DNA of 64,000 bases, taken from Shimia_B sp038525525. GTDB lineage: Bacteria > Pseudomonadota > Alphaproteobacteria > Rhodobacterales > Rhodobacteraceae. Every line of letters begins with the position of its first letter. Position 1 is the stretch's first letter. The translations under genes and the position numbers were made by a program. The notes beneath the pieces are model-generated. The model saw nothing but the letters and a program-made list of their open reading frames with translations, did no database searches and was not told the origin of the DNA. This document shows positions 18,494 through 25,181 of the stretch, piece by piece. The DNA lies in NCBI GenBank assembly GCA_038525525.1, contig JBCBHO010000002.1:248001-312000 (forward strand). Direction: 5' to 3'.

Positions 18494-19261
18494 CTACTCG
18501 AACTGCTCGCGGATGAGCCGTTCTTCCAGCCCGTGTCCCGGATCGAAGAGGATGCGGTGCTCCACCGCGCCCCAGCTTTCGATCTCGACCTGCACCACGT
18601 CGCGGACGTTGCGCCCGTCGGCATCGGCCATGACGGGCCGCTTTTCGCCGCCGATGACCTCGAAACGCACCTTCGCGCGCTTGGGCAGGAGCGCCCCGCG
18701 CCAGCGCCGGGGCCGGTAGGCCGCCACGGGTGTGAGCGTCAGGACCTCCGAGCCGATGGGCACGATGGGCCCATGGGCGCTGTAATTGTAGGCCGTGGAG
18801 CCCGCGGGCGTGGCCACGAGCGCGCCGTCGCAGGCGAGCTCGGCCATGCGGAGCTTGTCATCGACATAGATCCGCAGCTTGGCCGCTTGCGGCCCCTGCC
18901 GGAGAAGCGAGACCTCGTTGATCGCCAGCCGTTCTGTCACCGAGCCGTCCACGCAGGTCGCGCGCATGCGCAGCGGGTTGATCACGGCCTCCTCCGCGGC
19001 GGCGAGCCGGAAGAGGAGATCCTCCTCCCGGTATTCGTTCATCAGAAAGCCCACCGTGCCCCGGTTCATCCCGTAGACGGGCACGGGCGAGCTCTCCGTG
19101 GCGTGCAGCGTCTGGAGCATGAAACCATCTCCCCCCAGCGCCACGATCACGTCCGCCTCGGTGGGTTCCACGTGCCCGTGCCGCTCGGTCAGCACGTCGC
19201 GCGCCTCCTGCGCGAGCGCCACGTCGCTGGCCACAAAGGCGATCTTCTGCTTTTGGGCCAC
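18494..19261 (-). CDS. nadK: NAD kinase
   Basis: A 255-residue kinase phosphorylating NAD to NADP. The diagnostic GGDG motif sits in DVIVALGGDGFMLQTLH (about residues 38-54). NEVSLLRQ and the conserved DGALVATPAGSTAYN are both present. The GTG at 19261 was chosen because GGGAGG lies just upstream; an in-frame extension further upstream lacks family similarity. Convergent with the FAD dehydrogenase and divergent from glyA, with which it shares about 180 bases of promoter region. Confidence 0.95.
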   Translation of the reverse strand: MAQKQKIAFVASDVALAQEARDVLTERHGHVEPTEADVIVALGGDGFMLQTLHATESSPVPVYGMNRGTVGFLMNEYREEDLLFRLAAAEEAVINPLRMRATCVDGSVTERLAINEVSLLRQGPQAAKLRIYVDDKLRMAELACDGALVATPAGSTAYNYSAHGPIVPIGSEVLTLTPVAAYRPRRWRGALLPKRAKVRFEVIGGEKRPVMADADGRNVRDVVQVEIESWGAVEHRILFDPGHGLEERLIREQFE

Positions 19262-19440
19262 CTGCTGCCTCCCGCGGTCCAGTGGGCGTGTTTCCCAAAG
19301 ACTGCGCCGGTGACGATCCGAAAGGCAAGTCACCAATCGGCACCGCCCGGGGCGCCGGAACGTTGCAAATGGCTGCGATTGAGGTATTCCCTCCTGACCC
19401 CGCGCGCTAGAGAGACGCGACCTCATCTGGAGAGAGCCCC

Positions 19441-20727
19441 ATGAACGCCCCGCACCGTGAAGCCGCCTTCTTTTCCAAATCCCTCGCCGACACCGACGCC
19501 GAGCTTTTCGGTGCCATCGAACAAGAGCTGGGCCGCCAGCGCGACGAGATCGAGCTGATCGCCTCCGAGAACATCGTCTCGAAGGCCGTGCTCGAGGCGC
19601 AAGGCTCGGTCATGACCAACAAGTATGCCGAGGGCTACCCGGGCCGCCGCTACTACGGTGGGTGCCAATTCGTGGACGTGGCCGAAAACCTCGCCATCGA
19701 ACGGGCCTGCAAGCTCTTCGGCGTGGACTTCGCGAACGTGCAGCCGAACTCCGGCTCCCAGGCCAATCAGGGCGTGTTCCAGGCGCTCCTTCAGCCCGGC
19801 GATACGATCCTCGGCATGTCGCTCGATGCAGGCGGCCACCTGACCCATGGTGCGAAGCCCAACCAGTCCGGCAAATGGTTCAACGCGGTCCAGTACGGCG
19901 TGAGCCGCGAGACGAACCTCATCGATTACGACGAGCTCGCGCGCCTCGCCCTTGAGCACAAACCGCAAATGATCATCGCCGGTGGGTCGGCCATTCCGCG
20001 CCACCTCGATTTCGCCAAGTTCCGGGAGATCGCCGATAGCGTGGGCGCCTACCTCCTCGCCGACGTGGCGCATTTCGCGGGCTTGATCGCCGCGGGCGTC
20101 TATCCCAATCCGTTCCCCCATGTCGACGTGGCCACCACCACGACCCACAAGACCCTCCGCGGCCCGCGCGGCGGCATGATCCTGACGAACGACGAGGCCA
20201 TGGCGAAGAAGTTCAACTCCGCCATCTTCCCCGGCATCCAGGGCGGTCCGCTCATGCACGTGATCGCGGCCAAGGCCGTGGCCTTCGGCGAGGCGCTGCG
20301 CCCCGAGTTCAAGACCTACCAGGAGCAGGTCATCAAGAACGCCCAGGCGCTCGCCGATCAGCTTGCCAAGGGCGGCCTCGCCACCGTGACGAACGGGACC
20401 GACACGCACGTGATGCTGGTGGATCTGCGCCCCAAAGGCGTGAAAGGCAACGCCACCGAGCGCTCGCTCGGCCGCGCACACATCACCTGCAACAAGAACG
20501 GCGTCCCCTTCGATCCCGAAAAGCCCATGGTCACCTCGGGCATCCGCCTGGGCTCTCCCGCGGGGACGACCCGGGGCTTCGGCGAGGGCGAATTCCGCCA
20601 GATCGGCGACTGGATCAACGAGGTCGTCGATGGTCTCGCCGCCCATGGCGAAGAGGGCAACAGCGCCGTGGAGGCGAAGGTCCGCGCGGAGGTTGCCGAG
20701 CTCTGCGCCCGCTTCCCGCTCTACTGA
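19441..20727 (+). CDS. glyA: Serine hydroxymethyltransferase
   Basis: A 428-residue PLP enzyme interconverting serine and glycine and loading tetrahydrofolate with one-carbon units. Family landmarks are IASENIVSKAVLEAQGS, the YPGRRYYGG motif, and the PLP-lysine region TTTTHKTLRGPRGGMIL (about residues 231-247). Full length. GGAGAG precedes the ATG. I looked for a glycine riboswitch in the 179 bases upstream and did not recognise one. A GC hairpin follows the stop. Confidence 0.98.
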   Translation: MNAPHREAAFFSKSLADTDAELFGAIEQELGRQRDEIELIASENIVSKAVLEAQGSVMTNKYAEGYPGRRYYGGCQFVDVAENLAIERACKLFGVDFANVQPNSGSQANQGVFQALLQPGDTILGMSLDAGGHLTHGAKPNQSGKWFNAVQYGVSRETNLIDYDELARLALEHKPQMIIAGGSAIPRHLDFAKFREIADSVGAYLLADVAHFAGLIAAGVYPNPFPHVDVATTTTHKTLRGPRGGMILTNDEAMAKKFNSAIFPGIQGGPLMHVIAAKAVAFGEALRPEFKTYQEQVIKNAQALADQLAKGGLATVTNGTDTHVMLVDLRPKGVKGNATERSLGRAHITCNKNGVPFDPEKPMVTSGIRLGSPAGTTRGFGEGEFRQIGDWINEVVDGLAAHGEEGNSAVEAKVRAEVAELCARFPLY

Positions 20728-20732
20728 TGCCG

Positions 20733-20755
20733 CGGGTGGGGTGAGCCCCCACCCG
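20733..20755 (+). terminator. GC hairpin after glyA
   Basis: Stem CGGGTGGGG / CCCCACCCG with a loop of about five bases, starting 6 bases after the glyA stop. There is no T-tract after it, so it may act as an mRNA 3' stabiliser or a weak terminator. Confidence 0.4.
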
Positions 20756-20838
20756 TCGCCCACCCTGCTGTAGGCCACGCTGCACCGTGTCGGTCAACGC
20801 GCCCGGGTGCGGGGATGGCGGCACGCGCAGCGCGCTGC

Positions 20839-21207
20839 TCACCCGGCGCTCAAAAGAGCCCAAAACGCGGCGATCACCCCGACCCCGATCACCACGTTCA
20901 CGATGACTGAGGTGGCGATATCGAGCGCAAAGCCCCGCCTGCGCGCCAGCGTGTCGAGACCCTCGAGATGCATCTGAAGCGCCGTCTCGGCCCGCTCGAA
21001 GGCAGCCGAATCGATCTCCGCCCCGGCCTCCCGCTCCGCGAGCTCCGCCTCCACCCGCACGAGATCCTCCGCTTGCCGCAGCTCGTAGCGCGGCAGCGTT
21101 CTCCGGATCTTGCGCACCTGCCGCCGCAGGTCCCCGCCCACGCCGTAGCTCGTGGCGATATCGGCGCGCAACGCGGCAAGACGGTCGGCGGCATCCTGAG
21201 GGTCCAT
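20839..21207 (-). CDS. Small protein with helical N terminus and C-terminal membrane anchor
   Basis: A 122-residue protein. Residues 1-90 are charged and predicted helical (LRRQVRKIRRTLPRYELRQA, then RVEAELAEREAGAE), and a single hydrophobic segment at about 97-119 (IATSVIVNVVIGVGVIAAFW) ends the chain. This is a tail-anchored arrangement. The ATG at 21207 was chosen over upstream in-frame starts that would run into the divergent hydrolase promoter. No family recognised. Confidence 0.6.
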   Translation of the reverse strand: MDPQDAADRLAALRADIATSYGVGGDLRRQVRKIRRTLPRYELRQAEDLVRVEAELAEREAGAEIDSAAFERAETALQMHLEGLDTLARRRGFALDIATSVIVNVVIGVGVIAAFWALLSAG

Positions 21208-21265
21208 GGGCCAGCCTAGCGCGCCCGCACTGGCCATGCCAACGCCTTCCGGGCTAGGCAGGGCC

Positions 21266-22015
21266 ATGTTGAATTCAATCACTTACGGCACCGGTGGCCG
21301 CCCGCTCGTCATCGCCCACGGGCTCTTCGGCTCGGCGCGCAACTGGGGCGTCATCGCCAAGCGCATGGCCGCGACGCGTCCGGTGATCTGCGTGGACATG
21401 CGAAACCACGCAGGCAGCTTCTGGTCCGATGACATGAGCTACGCGGCCATGGCCGCCGACCTCGCCGAGGTCATGGCGCCGCTGGGAGAGGTAGATCTCC
21501 TCGGCCATTCCATGGGCGGGAAGGCCGCCATGATGGCAGCGCTCGCAGGCGCCCCCCTCCGCCGCCTCGTCGTGGCCGACATCGCGCCCGTCACCTACAC
21601 CCACACCCAGACGCCCTATATCGACGCCATGGAGCGGCTCGATCTCACGCGGGTCTCCACCCGCGCAGAGGCCGACGCCGCGCTGGCCGCCGACGTCCCG
21701 GAGGCCCCGATCCGCGCCTTCCTCCTCCAATCGCTCGACGTCAAGGCCCGCGCGTGGAAGCTCAACCTCCCCGCCCTCCGCGCGCGCATGGACGACATCA
21801 TCGGCTTCCCCGAGACCGCCGCCCGCTGGGACGGGCCCGTCCTCTTCCTCTCCGGCGCGCTCTCCGACTACGTCACGCGCGAGGCGCGCCCCGCCATCAA
21901 GGCGCATTTCCCCGGCGCGCGCTTTGCCAAGATTCCCGGCGCGGGGCACTGGCTCCACGCCGAGAAGCCGCGGGAATTCGAAGCCGCCGTCACCACCTTT
22001 CTGGAGAGCCCATGA
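21266..22015 (+). CDS. Alpha/beta hydrolase (YbfF-like esterase)
   Basis: A 249-residue alpha/beta-fold hydrolase. The oxyanion region is PLVIAHGLFGSARNWG, the nucleophile elbow is LLGHSMGGKAAM (serine near residue 93), and the C-terminal catalytic histidine is in PGAGHWLHAEKP. It resembles the YbfF/ABHD11 esterase group; the natural ester is not known. Its TGA overlaps the rbsD ATG (ATGA), so the two are translationally coupled. Confidence 0.88.
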   Translation: MLNSITYGTGGRPLVIAHGLFGSARNWGVIAKRMAATRPVICVDMRNHAGSFWSDDMSYAAMAADLAEVMAPLGEVDLLGHSMGGKAAMMAALAGAPLRRLVVADIAPVTYTHTQTPYIDAMERLDLTRVSTRAEADAALAADVPEAPIRAFLLQSLDVKARAWKLNLPALRARMDDIIGFPETAARWDGPVLFLSGALSDYVTREARPAIKAHFPGARFAKIPGAGHWLHAEKPREFEAAVTTFLESP

Positions 22016-22386
22016 AATCGTCAGGAATTCTTAACGCCCGCCTCGCGGGCCTCATCGCGGGGCTCGGGCACACTGACACGCTCGTCATCGCCGATGCAGG
22101 GCTGCCGGTCCCCCGCGGGGTCGAGCTGGTGGACCTTGCGGTCGTGGCGGGCCTGCCGCCCTTCTGGCCGGTGCTCGATGCGGTCCGCGCGGAGATGGTC
22201 GTGGAGGAGGCCTTCGTGGCCGAGGAAGCCGCGGCGATCATGGCGGATTTCGAGCGCCGCCTGCCCGTAAAAACCGTTTCACATGAAGAGCTTAAGAGGA
22301 TGTCGGCGGCGGCTCGGTTCGTCGTGCGCACGGGCGAGGCCACGCCCTATGCCAATATCGTCCTGAAGGCGGGCGTGGCGTTTTAA
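22012..22386 (+). CDS. rbsD: D-ribose pyranase
   Basis: A 124-residue RbsD/FucU-family protein that interconverts pyranose and furanose forms of ribose. N-terminal GLGHTDTLVIADAGLPVP contains the catalytic histidine, and the C-terminal RTGEATPYANIVLKAGV is the family end. Length is slightly under the usual 131-139. Coupled by ATGA to the upstream hydrolase. No ribose transporter or kinase is adjacent, but the deo operon in this window makes ribose phosphates. Confidence 0.9.
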   Translation: MKSSGILNARLAGLIAGLGHTDTLVIADAGLPVPRGVELVDLAVVAGLPPFWPVLDAVRAEMVVEEAFVAEEAAAIMADFERRLPVKTVSHEELKRMSAAARFVVRTGEATPYANIVLKAGVAF

Positions 22387-22420
22387 GGCTTCCTTAAGAG
22401 CCGGCAGGCATGGTTAACGC

Positions 22421-22840
22421 ATGCTTGACCTCGCCCCTACCCGCCTCACGCACCGCTGCGCCCTTCTCCACGAGGACCGGGCGAGCACCGCCGTCACCGA
22501 TCACATCGCCCTCGTCCGCAGCGCCTTCGCCGCCGAAAGCGCGCGGGGGGCGCTGGAGACGCACGCCGCCTGCATCCTCCCCAACGGCCTCCATTTTGTG
22601 CTGGGCACCCGTGAGGACGACGATATCTGCCACCGCCTCACCCGCCTCTCGGCCTCGCTCCGCGCCCATAGCGGGGGCGCGATCCGCCTCGTGGCCCCGG
22701 CCCACGCCCGTATCCCCGATGGCGGGCTCGCCGCGGCCTGCCGGGCCTGCGAGGCGATGCCGGTGACCTGGGAACTCTGCGACCGCGCGGAGGACTGGCC
22801 CTACAGCTCCCTCCACCGCAGGGCCATTAAGGCGGCGTAA
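22421..22840 (+). CDS. Degenerate REP-associated tyrosine transposase-like protein
   Basis: A 139-residue protein with the outline of Y1/RAYT transposases but without their active site. LPNGLHFVL (residues 53-61) matches the usual MPNHVHLLL strand, with the first catalytic histidine replaced by Gly56. The C-terminal RAEDWPYSSLHRR matches the RAYT end, DWPWSS-type. The preceding helix, CRACEAMPV (107-115), corresponds to Y-I-x-x-N-P-V but has no tyrosine. The frame is intact and base composition is like its neighbours, which suggests a domesticated gene or recent loss of function. Function unknown; assignment by pattern only. Confidence 0.55.
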   Translation: MLDLAPTRLTHRCALLHEDRASTAVTDHIALVRSAFAAESARGALETHAACILPNGLHFVLGTREDDDICHRLTRLSASLRAHSGGAIRLVAPAHARIPDGGLAAACRACEAMPVTWELCDRAEDWPYSSLHRRAIKAA

Positions 22841-22915
22841 ACCCCCACCGAACGCGCCACAGGTTAATGCGAGTTAAGGAGCCCACCGCGCGGTCGAAAC
22901 ACCGGCTTTGCACCG

Positions 22916-22955
22916 TTTTGTACAAAATCTCAGGGGCGGAGACGCATTTTGTACA
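22916..22955. promoter_or_regulatory. Candidate operator: paired TTTTGTACA sites upstream of the Phd-like gene
   Basis: A perfect 12-base palindrome, TTTTGTACAAAA (22916-22927), followed by TTTTGTACA (22947-22955). The two TGTACA cores are 31 bases apart, close to three helical turns, on the same DNA face. They lie 25-64 bases before the antitoxin ATG, as expected for an autorepressor. Confidence 0.5.
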
Positions 22956-22979
22956 CCGGGATGAGACGGGAATTCGACC

Positions 22980-23447
22980 ATGCAAACGACGCCCGACCGC
23001 GGCCACATGATCACGCGCTCCACCACGCAGGCGCGCAAGATGCTGCCCGCCCTCCTCGACTGGGTGCAGCGCCCGAACGGGCTCGTCCTGCTCACGCGCC
23101 ACGGCCGCCGCGTGGGCGCGCTCGTTTCGATCTACGACCTGCAGCGCATCTGGTCGGAGGAGGAGATGGAACGCACGATGGAGCAGATCCGCGCCGGCGA
23201 CCCGCGCGGGCTCCCGGGCACGTTCTTTCACCTCCACCTCCGCGGCTCGAGCCGCGAAAGCGCCGAAGAACTCCGCCGCATCCAACTCACCCGCGCCCAA
23301 GAACGCAGCATCCTCGCCAACCACGGCCTAGAGCCCGTCCCGGGCGGAGAGATCGAGATCACGCTGGAGGACGAGAAGCCGGAGAAGCCGTGGTGGTGGC
23401 CACTACGGATGCAAAGAGCAAGGCGCAGCAGCGGAACTTTGTCTTGA
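22980..23447 (+). CDS. Phd/YefM-type antitoxin-like protein with replaced C terminus
   Basis: A 155-residue protein. Residues 9-57 match the Phd/YefM fold: MITRSTTQARKMLPALLDWV, then LLTRHGRRVGALVSIYDLQR. The remaining charged region is unassigned. After EKPEKPWWWP (about residue 141) the composition changes and the tail LRMQRARRSSGTLS looks non-native; this is where AT-richer accessory DNA begins. No toxin gene follows directly, so it is an orphan, or its partner was displaced. Two TGTACA-centred sites upstream suggest autoregulation. Confidence 0.65.
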   Translation: MQTTPDRGHMITRSTTQARKMLPALLDWVQRPNGLVLLTRHGRRVGALVSIYDLQRIWSEEEMERTMEQIRAGDPRGLPGTFFHLHLRGSSRESAEELRRIQLTRAQERSILANHGLEPVPGGEIEITLEDEKPEKPWWWPLRMQRARRSSGTLS

Positions 23448-23477
23448 TACAGTGAACACAAGATGTATGTGTTGGTC

Positions 23478-24230
23478 ATGGGAAAAATACCAAAGAAGCT
23501 AATTAATGACTCAATCGTTGATGCTGTGTTCGAGGTGCGATTTGAGAGTAGTGAGCAAGTTACCGCGCCCAACTTGATCGTAGGTTATCTGGCAGGCAAC
23601 TCTGACTGGAAGTCACGGGTCAAAGCGAAGTTGCCTGTTTCAGACATTCCCGATCAATTTCGTATGTCCGATCCCAACCTCCGCCATCAAGCGACGCTTG
23701 AACTCGCAGACCCAGAAAGCAATCAATCGATTAAACTCGGGGAAGCGGTGGCGTCAACCTCCAGGCAAGGTGAATACCCTGGATGGGGCACTATGGTGCG
23801 CGATATCTCTGAGATGCTTGAACACTCATTCAAAGCACTAGAAGACTTTAGGGTTGTTAGAGTTGGAATGCGCTACATAAATGTTCTTGTGCCGGACATC
23901 CATTTTATTGACGATGTGCATTCTCTGAACTTTGAACTGCAAGTGGGCGGCACAAAGCTGGAAGACGAGCTCAATATAAACTTCAAACGCGATATTGGCA
24001 GCACGACTCACACTGTGAGAATTGCGTCAAAAGCGTTTGTAAAAGCCATGAATCCCGAAAGTGGAGTTGCACTTATTGACATTGATTCTTGGTCTGTAGA
24101 TCCAAAGGACATCGAAACGCCGTCAAGCATTCTGAACTGGGCTGAAAAAGCTCATATTCAAGAGAAAGAGATTTTCTTTTCGCTGATCCCAGAAGCGGTT
24201 CTAACTGATATAGTCAAGGAATGGTCGTGA
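23478..24230 (+). CDS. TIGR04255-type sporadically distributed protein
   Basis: A 250-residue protein from the ATG at 23478; another in-frame ATG at 23463 adds five residues, and neither has a strong ribosome-binding site. The start KIPKKLINDSIVDAVFEVRF and the central RVVRVGMRYINVLVPD fit the family named TIGR04255, known for patchy distribution and no assigned function. No transmembrane segment. It is first in a three-gene unit: its stop overlaps the next start as GTGA. AT-rich codon use differs from its neighbours, a sign of transfer. A defence-related role is a hypothesis from the setting only. Confidence 0.65.
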   Translation: MGKIPKKLINDSIVDAVFEVRFESSEQVTAPNLIVGYLAGNSDWKSRVKAKLPVSDIPDQFRMSDPNLRHQATLELADPESNQSIKLGEAVASTSRQGEYPGWGTMVRDISEMLEHSFKALEDFRVVRVGMRYINVLVPDIHFIDDVHSLNFELQVGGTKLEDELNINFKRDIGSTTHTVRIASKAFVKAMNPESGVALIDIDSWSVDPKDIETPSSILNWAEKAHIQEKEIFFSLIPEAVLTDIVKEWS

Positions 24231-24442
24231 ACGAGATATTGATTGAAAGAACTGGGGCAAGCGTTGCTAGACCTCTTAGGACTAACGAGCAGCCAATTCC
24301 GGCTGGATGGCACACTATTTTCAACCACATAGCGTTCAGCGAAGAAGTAGACTTGAGCCATTTGAACAGACCCATTCATTTGTCGCTTGATGCACAAAAG
24401 ACACTGACAGCCGCTCTAGGACTTTCTCTCGAATTTGAGTAG
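24227..24442 (+). CDS. Small unknown protein, second gene of island 1
   Basis: A 71-residue protein from the GTG at 24227, which has AAGGA at proper distance and overlaps the preceding stop as GTGA. An ATG at 24221 is in frame but too close to that ribosome-binding site. The sequence is soluble and mixed, with GWHTIFNHIAFSEEVDLSHL in the middle and SLDAQKTLTAALGLSLEFE at the end. No family recognised. Its stop overlaps the third gene. Confidence 0.55.
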   Translation: MNEILIERTGASVARPLRTNEQPIPAGWHTIFNHIAFSEEVDLSHLNRPIHLSLDAQKTLTAALGLSLEFE

Positions 24443-24998
24443 GCAACCACAATATCAGTTTGACGCCGAGTTATCCGGGATAGTGGCGCAACATGAGTAC
24501 GTCGCTAACCAAGGGGCATTTTACACTGCGCCTGCGCATGCCTTGGGTATAGGGCTCGTCATCAAGAACTGCCGAATTCCATTTTGGGATACGGCTTCCT
24601 CGTCCTTTAAAACCGGACGAGGACTGGCGTGCATACTTACACATGAATGCGATATTGATCGCAATAATGTGCGAAATTTCAACGACAAGCTATTGGTCGC
24701 TCCAATAATTGACTTCTCTAAGTGGTACGAACTTGAAAAAAATCTTCGCGGGGCACAGGCAGCACGGAGCGCAGCAGTCAGCATCGTGAAGGATCTTGTT
24801 TACCGAGTGCTCTACCTTCCACGCATCCCAAATAGCGAATTCAAGTACGGTGGGCTCATATACCTTAACGAAATTTCAAACACCGAAGTCAAAGACGTAC
24901 AGTATAACTCCTCCAGTCTAGCTTCGCTGAGTTCTTACGGCACCCGGGTCCTGAGTTACAAACTCGAGAACCACCTCCTGCGCCCGAAAGCGGGATGA
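24435..24998 (+). CDS. Unknown protein with ThECDI motif, third gene of island 1
   Basis: A 187-residue protein starting at a TTG that overlaps the previous gene by 8 bases; no later methionine gives a plausible start. The noticeable motif is LACILTHECDIDRNN (about residues 61-75), with a conserved-looking His-Glu-Cys-Asp that could be a metal or active site. The rest is mixed, ending YKLENHLLRPKAG. No transmembrane segments. The three genes A-B-C overlap by 4 and 8 bases, so they almost certainly act together. I do not recognise the family. Confidence 0.6.
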   Translation: MSRQPQYQFDAELSGIVAQHEYVANQGAFYTAPAHALGIGLVIKNCRIPFWDTASSSFKTGRGLACILTHECDIDRNNVRNFNDKLLVAPIIDFSKWYELEKNLRGAQAARSAAVSIVKDLVYRVLYLPRIPNSEFKYGGLIYLNEISNTEVKDVQYNSSSLASLSSYGTRVLSYKLENHLLRPKAG

Positions 24999-25024
24999 TT
25001 TCCGGCTTCCTACGCCACGCAACT

Positions 25025-25060
25025 ATCCATCTTCAGCGCCGAGATAAACGCCTCTTGTTG
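25025..25060 (-). pseudogene. Diverged duplicate of the lepA 3' end
   Basis: Read on the minus strand this encodes QEAFISALKMD followed by SCVA and a stop. The 11 residues are identical to the end of the intact LepA, yet 10 of the 11 codons carry a different synonymous codon or base except ATC and ATG, including a serine switch from AGC to TCG. It therefore derives from the lepA of another lineage and not from local duplication. A TAA lies just upstream of the copied stretch, so it is only a fragment. Confidence 0.75.
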
Positions 25061-25127
25061 GAGTTACTCTGCACTGAGAGGTGTGGGCCCGCAGACTTTT
25101 GTTCCAAAAGTTGCTTTCGCCCACCGC

Positions 25128-25181
25128 CATCATCAGCGCGCAAAATGGACGGCTAGCCGTCCATTTTGAGTGCGCTGATGA
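25128..25181. repeat. Long inverted repeat at the lepA stop codon
   Basis: Bases 25141-25168 form a perfect 28-base palindrome centred on the lepA stop codon. The symmetry continues outward with a two-base bulge to 25128 and 25181. The left arm is an inverted copy of the last lepA codons (CATCAGCGCG, then CAAAATGGACGG). The lepA transcript would fold its own last codons into a long hairpin. There is no T-tract. Confidence 0.8.

Larger units (their letters stand above)
23397..25066. mobile_element. Accessory island 1 between the Phd-like gene and lepA
   Basis: From about 23397 the sequence becomes distinctly AT-richer and codon use changes, until it returns to GC-rich lepA. The block holds three overlapping rightward genes and ends in a diverged duplicate of the lepA 3' end (25025-25060). 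The left edge falls inside the last codons of the Phd-like gene. No integrase or transposase is present, so transfer was probably by homologous or site-specific exchange using a distant helper. Edges are judged by eye. Confidence 0.6.

Noticed and set aside
19262..19440. Possible glycine riboswitch upstream of glyA
   Set aside because: No tandem aptamer-like conserved core or following terminator/antiterminator could be recognised by eye.
23463..23477. Upstream ATG for the TIGR04255-type gene
   Set aside because: In frame, but the family-like N terminus begins at the ATG at 23478 and neither has a clear ribosome-binding site; kept as an alternative only.
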